Source: Nannobrachium achirus
Taxonomy: Eukaryota > Chordata > Actinopteri > Myctophiformes > Myctophidae
Direction: 5' to 3'
DNA length: 64,000 bases
NCBI GenBank assembly: GCA_963921795.1
Contig: OY997641.1
Span: 29,388,806 to 29,452,805, forward strand
Below, one piece after another: positions 56,810 to 64,000 of this stretch (the first letter of the stretch is position 1; each line of letters begins with the position of its first letter). A model generated the notes under the pieces. That model had not been told where the DNA came from. It did not search any database and saw only the letters and a list, made by a program, of their open reading frames with translations. Both the position numbers and the translations under genes were made by a program.

Positions 56810-57085
56810 ATAGACTAAGCCCCCATGCTCCCCCCCCCCTTTTTCTCTGTATTCTGCCTTTTGTTTTTGATGTTATGCTTTTGAAACTGATATTATCCTA
56901 GATAAAGTACTATGTTCTATCCGTCTGTCTTTCAATGTTATATGAGATACTTAAAGTGTGGTTCCTGTGGAAATAAGCCTCGGCTTTCTAGGATCTCCTT
57001 TTAGTTGACCTTGTACCAGTGATTTGTACTGTCATGAAACTGTACTTTTTTCTATTGCAAACTTCTAATAAATTCTTCAATCAAT
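56810..57085 (+). mobile_element. 3'UTR and (CAAT)-type tail of the LINE
   Basis: It contains TTATATGAGATACTT, CCTGTGGAAATAAGCC, GTACCAGTGATTTGTACTG and CTTCTAATAAATTC before TTCAATCAATTTCAATGAG. It matches 49460-49729 through the whole tail. Confidence 0.85.
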
Positions 57086-57210
57086 TTCAATGAGAGTGAA
57101 GCGGTTTCATGCCAGCAGAGGATTTCTGCAAAAAACGCTCCCTTATCATTGAAATGCATTGGAGGAACGCGGATTCCACTCTCATAGGTATTTTGGTCTG
57201 AGGGCACCCT

Positions 57211-57373
57211 AAGGGTGCCCTCACACCAAAATACCTATAGTCGAATCCGCCAATGCATTTCAATGAGAATGGAGCGTTTTTTTGCAGAAATCCTCTACTG
57301 GCAAAAAACGCTCCATTCTCATTGAAATGCATTGGCGGATTCCACTATAGGTATTTTGGTGTGAGGGCACCTT
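57211..57373. mobile_element. Intact MITE, AAGGGTGCCCTCACACC ends
   Basis: The ends AAGGGTGCCCTCACACCAAA and TTTGGTGTGAGGGCACCTT are inverted. The whole 163 bp folds as one near-perfect hairpin through CCAATGCATTTCAATGAGAA and its complement. It directly follows the split copy, head to tail. Confidence 0.88.
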
Positions 57374-57826
57374 AACAGAGTATTTCCGCATTGTAGTATT
57401 GATACTTTTAGTAACAAAGTAACCAGTGGTGGAAAAAGTACTAAATTTCTTTACTTGAGTAAAAGTATCAATACTGCAATGTAGAAGTAGTCCGTTACAA
57501 GTAAAAGTCTGTAATTCAAAATGTACGAAAGTGTTTGCATAAAAATGTACTTAAAGTACCAAAAGTAAAAGTAAATATGTTTGAAAATAGCTGATCTACA
57601 AGCTCACAACGCGTCGCAGAATAAAATAGGGCATGGTGGTTTATGTTTATGGTGTATGTTTTATAATATCATAATTTATATCTACAAAGTAGCTAGTAAC
57701 TAAAGTTTTCAAATAAATGTTGTGGAGTAAAAGCACAATATTTGGATCTGAGATTTAGTGGAGTGGAAGTAAAAGTATTGGAAATTGGAAATACTCAAGT
57801 AAAGTACAAATACCTCAAAAGTGTAC

Positions 57827-58405
57827 TTAAAGGTGGAGTGACATGGCCAAAACAGCTAATTAAGGCTATCAAATTAGACAATTTTTTAATGATGTCATGT
57901 ACCCCCATGTTAAATGACCCAATCAAATTAATTTATTGTAGTTACTGTACTGAAAGTAGTACTTTCTGTACAGTAACTGAAATAAATTAATTTGATTGGG
58001 CTAATATGGGGGGAGGGGTGGAGTCGATTATCCATATCATTATCTTTTGAAACTGCCCCAAAAAAAGCTGTCCGAGGTGTGTTTCCGACTTTCTAAACCA
58101 ACTTTAAAACTATCAGTTCTAGGGGTAAAAATTATATAGCATTCGCTATAAAATCAATGGTTAGACCGATGAAAAAGTACATGTCTTCTTCAAAAAAGGT
58201 GTCAAAAAAGGTGTACGAGGGTCAACACGCTTCTCCCCGTCTATGAGACGGTTTTGTCGGCCATACCCTGCTGTCTACTGCCCTAAACCTTACTGGAGCA
58301 CCCGGGACACCGGAGCAAGCGTAACGAGGGTCCAGCGATCTCCTCCTCCGACCTCCGCAGAGGAGGTCCGTCACTCCGTGGCTCATACACTCTGTGTGTG
58401 TGTAG

Positions 58406-58475
<70 letters not shown>

Positions 58476-58752
58476 TTCGCGCGCGCGCGTGTGTGTGTAC
58501 ACACACAATAGCTCTCGCAAATAGCCATGCGGTGCAGGGCTAGCCGGGCTAAACGCTAACAACAAGGCATCACGTTGTGCGTGGCACCGCACGACGGACG
58601 AAGTATACATTACGCGGCACCGCGCGACGGACGAAGTATACATTCACTACTAACTGATACGGCCCCGCCTCCTTTTCAGACTGTTTGAAGAAACACCACG
58701 TGACTTACTGTATCATAATGTTAAATTTCGGCCGGTGTCGCCACTCCTTTAA
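57827..58752. mobile_element. TTAA-flanked 0.9 kb element inside the hAT MITE
   Basis: TTAA stands at 57827-57830 and 58749-58752. The ends TTAAAGGTGGAGTGACATGG and GTGTCGCCACTCCTTTAA are imperfect inverted repeats. The interior holds a hairpin of about 100 bp (57901-58013), a GT tract at 58395-58497 and a 33-bp tandem pair at 58581-58650. No transposase was seen. Confidence 0.75.
58395..58497 (+). repeat. (GT)n microsatellite ending in CGCGCG
   Basis: GT repeat passes into TTTCGCGCGCGCG and back to GT. Confidence 0.95.
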
Positions 58753-58821
58753 GTAAATGTACTTAGTTACTGTACACCACAGAAAGTAACAAATGTGAGT
58801 ACTGTTTTACTCCACCACTAG

Positions 58822-59715
58822 AGATGTGGCACCCACATCCTTGTAAAAATGATATCCTTGTAAAAAATAAATCTCATTACAGTGCTCGTTCAGATCGATT
58901 ATAAATGTGTAGGAAAAAAAATATCAGACCACCCGACAATCGGAAAATTGTCTTATATGGCCACAACTGACTTCATTTTAAATGTGGTTAGGCTATATCA
59001 CAAAGAAGGAATGCAACACTTGACAAACATTTTATGACAGTATTTTTCATGCTTCGAGTCATTTCAGTGGAGGTAAATTACAGCCAGTATGAAATTAGTA
59101 TCGAGGTTGGCAAAGGCATAAAACCCGAACTACCCACCCACTTTATAAATGGGCAAGGTGGTTCTAATTATAGCCTATTTTTTATTATTCAAGCATTAAC
59201 TTGAAATTGCATCATAAAGTTTCAAATGGCCATTATAGTTCTTTTGTTATCATTTCTAAAGCAAAGTGCACTCAGCATAAGCCTCAGAGTTCATCTATTT
59301 TAGTAGGCTACTCTTCTTGAGTTCAAATAATACTCAGGATGTACACTGTGCAGGTTACACTGCCCTTAAAGGCAGCTTCCATGTCAAACATAACAACAAC
59401 ATATTCATAAAACCGCAGCTCGCATAACAATTACGTTAAGCAGTGGAAACCAAACCGAATGATGTGGATCTGGGCTCATGAGGCCAGTAGTCAATCAACA
59501 GCACGTTAAGTTAATGTGAATATTTGTGCGGTAATTATTGGTTTCATATTCCAGCAGTGACTGACATAGGCTGTTCAGAGCTCCACTAATGTGCCTCACA
59601 TCGAAGAGAAGGGGGCGGAAGGCTGAGAGACAGTCCAGGTGACACTGCCTGTGCAAGGATGAGTACAACATAATGAGACTGTCTGTTTATGCACATGAGG
59701 GGGTGGTGTGCACTT
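58822..59715 (-). other. dlx4: dlx4 intron 2, repeat-poor stretch
   Basis: No transposon ends were found. It contains ACAATTACGTTAAG and GTGCGGTAATTATTGG (about 59530), homeodomain-type TAATTA cores. It might include an intronic regulatory element, but no coding exon is present. Confidence 0.35.
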
Positions 59716-59718
59716 CTC

Positions 59719-59861
<143 letters not shown>

Positions 59862-60113
59862 TGTGGTGTGTTTCGATGTGCGTGTCAGGACTCGGTATAT
59901 GTGTGTGTGTGTAGTGTGTTTCGATGTGCGTGTCAGGACTCGGTATATGTGTGTGTGTGTGTGTGCGTGTGGGGGGGTCTCGCTCTTTCGAACGACCGTC
60001 ATTTCAACAAAGGAGCGTCGGGAGGGTTATCGACTCACCCCGCAGAGGTTAGGTTAGGGTAAGAGTTAGAGTTGGGTGTCGAACAGATGACACGTAGTAA
60101 CAGAGAAACGCTC

Positions 60114-60114
<1 letters not shown>

Positions 60115-60176
<62 letters not shown>
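60115..60176 (+). repeat. (GT)n microsatellite
   Basis: A 62-bp GT tract. A G run occurs at about 60291-60301. Confidence 0.96.
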
Positions 60177-60179
<3 letters not shown>

Positions 60180-60988
60180 GGAGGTGTTATATTAATGCAT
60201 GTTTTAATTGTATGAGAATGTGTACTGTAGGTTACTGTTGGTGGGGTATCATAGAAGAGAGAAAAAGAGAGAGACAGAGTCAGAATAGAAGGGGGGGGGG
60301 GTAGAGAGACTGAAAGATTTGCGAGAAAGATGAACGAGAAGTGAGAGACAAGAAGAGAAAGATGGGATAAAAAACAGAAGACGTACTGTCAGAGTGAAGG
60401 ACAGGAGAGATCATATTGGTAACAGTACAAAATACCAGTAAGATGCCTACAGGCGAAAAGCCTAGGGCGAGGTCGCACAGGACACATTTGCACAGGACAG
60501 AATCCATTATTAATCTATATCAGACCATACAGTTACCCATATATGGAGATCCCTGATACTCATATATAGAGATCCATGTACATAGAGATATGGGCATATT
60601 GGTTGGATCGGCGGTTCTACAAAAAAAGAAATTTGTTTCATACAACTGTACATTGTGCAAGTACAGTAACGGCAGGGGGAGCAGCTAAGAACATACTGTA
60701 GGGAAGAATCTGAGCTATCCATGTGCAAAGGTTGGAGTCTATAGAACCAATCGTGTGCTGTGAGACCCCAGACATGCGTCCGTGTGTGTCAGTATCTGTC
60801 TCTCAGTCCTTGTCCCCTTTTATGGGCCTATTGGTTGGATGTTGTTTTGTACAACTGTACATCAGGGATCTCCATATGTGGGCATAAAAGGGATTGTATG
60901 TATGATGTCAGACATCCTAATTTGCAAGTGTGACTCGTGTCGCGGCAGCCTCACTGGTTAAACTGCCACAATATGTCCATATATGGGC

Positions 60989-61098
60989 ATTCCCAGATAT
61001 GAGTTTAATATTGATGGCATAAAAGGAATTCTATTGTATGGGAATTCCCAGATATGGGCTTAATATTGATGGGCATAAAAGGGATTCTATTAGTGTGG
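60989..61098 (+). repeat. Tandem pair, period 55
   Basis: ATTCCCAGATATGAGTTTAA at 60989 and ATTCCCAGATATGGGCTTAA at 61044, each followed by TATTGATGGGCATAAAAG with small changes. Confidence 0.8.
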
Positions 61099-61258
61099 TT
61101 GCACTAACATCATTTGGGAATCAGATGTAAATGTCGCAACTAGTGCTTTTGGAGAGGGAGAAAATTATCACTGGTGATGAAGGCTTGTACCGATATAGCT
61201 ATATGATGGCTATCTTCTAGTGTGTTGGTGTGTGTATGATATCTGTGTTTACATACTG

Positions 61259-61269
61259 TATGTGTGTTT

Positions 61270-61325
<56 letters not shown>

Positions 61326-61398
61326 GTGCGTGCGTGTGCTTGCAAATAATATATATATTATTTTGAACAATTCTGTACAGTATGTGTGTGAATATGTT

Positions 61399-61487
<89 letters not shown>

Positions 61488-61510
61488 ACGTGCATGCATG
61501 CATGCATGCA
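61259..61510 (+). repeat. Two (GT)n tracts and an (ATGC)n tract
   Basis: GT tracts at about 61272-61325 and 61404-61485, with TGCATGCATGCATGCATGC at about 61492-61511. Confidence 0.95.
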
Positions 61511-61594
61511 TGCGTGGTGAACTTGTGTGTATCAGGATAGTCAAACAGTACTAATTATTCTTAGTGTTTGTTTTAACCTGCACAGTGTGCCAGA

Positions 61595-61646
61595 AGGGTG
61601 GAGTTTGCCTCATAAGGTTCAGGGTGGAGTTTGCCTCATAAGGTTC
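61595..61646 (+). repeat. Perfect tandem pair, period 26
   Basis: AGGGTGGAGTTTGCCTCATA plus AGGTTC occurs twice in a row. Confidence 0.9.
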
Positions 61647-62247
61647 ATATACAGTGACTGCCAAGTTTATTGAAAAATCTACCGTAATTAGAATACCAAT
61701 ATCTGACAACTCAACTGAACCGTCTGGATGCAGTAAGAACTCATGTAAACTTTGACTAGAAAATGAAAACATTAAAAAAATATTTAATCAATAAACCATC
61801 TAAAATAAACACTAGGGCTATTACATCTACAAATGCTGTTCTATCCATTTATAGTAATTTAGCTAAACTTGTCTATCCAGGGTAATTTGCCACTGAGGTT
61901 GATATCCCGGTTCAACATTACAAGTCAGTGAGAATAGGGATGTTGAAGGTTCCGTTTGACACATGAATGCATGAGTATACACATGTAGTGATAAACTGTG
62001 CACTGAAGTTTACAGTCTACCAGCACAAGTGTGTTGTTAGACATTATGACAGGCAGGGCTGAAGAACATGGAACAACTTTAACCACTTTCAATCTGGCAT
62101 CACTATTTCATGCCATGTCATTATTAGGCCTATAGGCAGGGGAGGGGAGGGATAATGAAATGTACATTTTCCAAAATAGTCAAAATAGCTGACCTACTAG
62201 CTTGGGGTGCAACACGTTGATTTATAGGCCTAAATATTTTGAAAGTG

Positions 62248-62424
62248 TAAAGTAAGTGGAATACCCCTCATTTTCAACATTGAACTATTAATATACCTTG
62301 GAGTTGTTGAGTGGAAATAAAAACGTCCCTCCCTTCTGTGTTGCCTAGAACTGGACCCACAATAAATCCTCCAAGGTATTAAAGACATAGTCCAATGTTG
62401 AAAATGAGTGCTATTCCCCTTTAA
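62248..62424. mobile_element. MITE with TAAAGGGGAATAGCACTC-type ends
   Basis: TAAAGTAAGTGGAATACCCC on the left pairs with CTATTCCCCTTTAA on the right. CTCATTTTCAACATTG and CAATGTTGAAAATGAG are perfect partners, and TATACCTTGGA pairs with TCCAAGGTATT. It probably has TTAA target preference. Confidence 0.75.
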
Positions 62425-64000
62425 GTGTTTAGGGTCCTGATTCATTACACAGTCAATACAGAACATGGTCCAAATATGCTGAATGATGGTCTTACTTTTA
62501 AGAAAATTATGTATTTATTGTATTTATTATGGCCCCAAAATGCATATATAGCATTTAGAAATAGACACATTGCACATGCATGCCAGGTTTAGCAAATAAA
62601 GGCTAATTGCAGCAGACCCTTGGCCGCGTGAGAGTTTGTGTCAATATGAGTAAACCAGCCGTGAGCCACATGACTGTGTGTCAATACAAGATGTTCTGTG
62701 TTCCATACTCCATACCAGTGGCCGCACATTAAATCCATTACAACCTAATACCGCCTAATACCAGCACTGCTATATTACAAAATGAGTGCAGTAAAAAAGC
62801 CACAGTCGCAACATCCACTTCCGAAGGGCTTAAAATACGGCAATTAAATGACACCAAATACTTGTAATTTTCAATACATTTCTGTTTCTTGTTTCGGGTA
62901 ATTGACCATAGTCACACCCCGGCCATTTTGCTCTTACTTCTTATTTGAGGGGTGGGATGAGGTGGGAGGGGTTTCTATTTGGCCTCCATTAATCATAACC
63001 ACAATCTTAAAACAATTTTCATCACATCTCCATGTCTAGTTTGAGGCAACACATTTGAGCATTACAACGTAACGTATGCATGTGGACGTAGCCAGACTAG
63101 CCACACAATACAGTTTTTGTTATTTACAAAACATCTGCCATGGGGCAATATATATTTGTGTGACTTTTCAGCATCTAAATCTAAACACATTGTTACAAAT
63201 TGACATTATGTACATCTCCATGTGCACGTAGATGTAGATACAGCCATCTCCAACTTAAAATATTTTCTTTACTATATTCATGGGGGTGGTTTGGGACCTC
63301 AAGCAGCACAGCACAGCACGGTATCCAGTAGGCTATCACTAACATCTCAAGAGCAGCACATTTGAGAATGGCAAATAATGAGATGTTTTGTCACATCAGA
63401 CACACAGATGACAGGCCACTTTTGACCCTGTATGTACAGAAAGATGGCCAGGATTTGATATCTTTAACTCAGTGAAGACACTAGAAAACAGATTTAAATC
63501 CAAGTAAGAGATGCAATTATGTTTTCGTGCCCAGATCTTATTTGTCAAATTAAAGTATATGAAAATATCACCATTTATGTTCTCCTGTAAGTGTATCCAA
63601 TGCAAGAAGTTGGAATCCGAATAGTTGTTAATGCAACCAGTGATAGCTTTGTTCATTTGATCCAAAACATAAGTAACTAACATACAGCCAAACAAAGGGT
63701 CCAAAGGGATTTTCCAAACACTGCCTCTTTGTCTGCTTAGAGGGCCCTCTTTGAACATATGCGAACACATGTACAGTAGCATGTTTTATATATATTTTAC
63801 GCAATATAATGTATATATTATACCACTGTAAATATGATAGTTTATTGTCTTTATAGCATAATTACAAATGATGCGCTAAAAAACAAACATCCAACACTGC
63901 TTAACTTAAAAAAATAAATGATCCTGACCGTACACAAACATGTCCCTTCGATGCCCTGACTGAGCATTCAATCTCAGGGAAAATCACTTTGACAAAGGGT
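62425..64000 (-). other. dlx4: dlx4 intron 2, right end of window
   Basis: AT-rich sequence without recognised repeats or homeodomain-coding exon. A 128-codon frame on the - strand (63396-63782) has no recognisable domain and is treated as chance. Confidence 0.4.

Larger units (their letters stand above)
55491..57210. mobile_element. MITE with AAGGGTGCCCTCACACC ends, split by a LINE
   Basis: The left part 55491-55548 (AAGGGTGCCCTCACACCAAA to CCAATGCATTT) and the right part about 57086-57210 (TCAATGAGAGTG to GAGGGCACCCT) together make one copy like 57211-57373. The LINE entered at ATGCATTT|CAATGAG. Confidence 0.75.
57424..58782 (+). mobile_element. hAT MITE of the CAGTGGTGG family, inserted into a sister copy
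   Basis: It starts CAGTGGTGGAAAAAGTACT and ends TTACTGTACACCACAG. AAAGTAAC flanks both sides (57416-57423 and 58783-58790), a perfect 8-bp duplication. It is interrupted by the TTAA element at 57827-58752 and holds a GATCTACAAG hairpin half at 57587. Confidence 0.85.
55400..58821 (-). mobile_element. Outer hAT MITE of a nested transposon stack
   Basis: Pieces of a reversed CAGTGGTGG-family MITE are found at about 55400-55490, 57374-57423 and 58791-58821 (ending TTTTACTCCACCACT). Removing the inserts brings CTTTTACTCAAGTACATTCT next to TAGTATTGATACTTTTAG, as in the copy at 50867-51286. Confidence 0.65.

Noticed and set aside
63396-63782. 128-codon open frame on the - strand
   Set aside because: No recognisable domain, AT-rich composition, no splice partners and intronic position, so chance is the simplest reading.

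Overview
The window is nuclear DNA from a ray-finned (teleost-type) fish. Three things support this: the intron-split vertebrate genes, the exceptionally dense (GT)n/(CA)n and (CT)n/(GA)n microsatellites, and the mixture of small hAT and TTAA-type MITEs, a tRNA-derived SINE and L2/jockey-like LINE pieces. The species cannot be fixed from the sequence. No bacterial or organelle features, CRISPR arrays or rRNA genes were seen.

Left part (1-14.6 kb): the last five exons of rpain (RPA-interacting protein, + strand, ending at 2287) are followed about 1 kb later by a complete 12-coding-exon psmd11 (26S proteasome lid subunit Rpn6, + strand, 3353-12734, 422 codons plus stop). psmd11 has a 3'UTR intron placed exactly after its stop codon. 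Introns of both genes carry MITEs, a decayed LINE and microsatellites. One hAT MITE has duplicated the splice donor of psmd11 exon 5.

Middle (14.6-23.9 kb): a TE-rich spacer with a 0.5 kb foldback is followed by a complete three-exon dlx3 homeobox gene (+ strand, CDS 17862-22056, 337 aa). It has a divergent N-terminus and an Asn-rich expansion downstream of the homeodomain.

Right part (23.9-64 kb): dlx4 lies on the - strand, tail-to-tail with dlx3, which is the classic vertebrate Dlx bigene arrangement. Only its last coding exon (54204-54461) is in the window. The two upstream exons must lie beyond 64000, so dlx4 intron 2 exceeds 9.5 kb. The 30 kb between the two genes is mostly repeats: (1) a microsatellite field at 24-27 kb; (2) an irregular tandem array of composite MITE-like units at about 27.8-40.9 kb; (3) LINE fragments, several large foldbacks and hAT MITEs at 41-51 kb; (4) a quieter AT-rich stretch at 52.5-52.8 kb with homeodomain-type TAATT cores, which may be regulatory. 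Inside dlx4 intron 2, 55.4-58.8 kb is a multi-level nest: a MITE inside a MITE, holding a LINE and a second hAT MITE that in turn holds a TTAA element.

The genes are linked by position, not pathway. RPAIN imports RPA, PSMD11 builds and activates the proteasome, and Dlx3/Dlx4 are ectodermal, craniofacial and placodal transcription factors that normally share intergenic enhancers. The most unusual content is the repeat architecture: the composite array, the nested stack, and an approximately 70-80 bp hairpin family with the core GATCTACAAGCTCACA that recurs about eleven times across the window.
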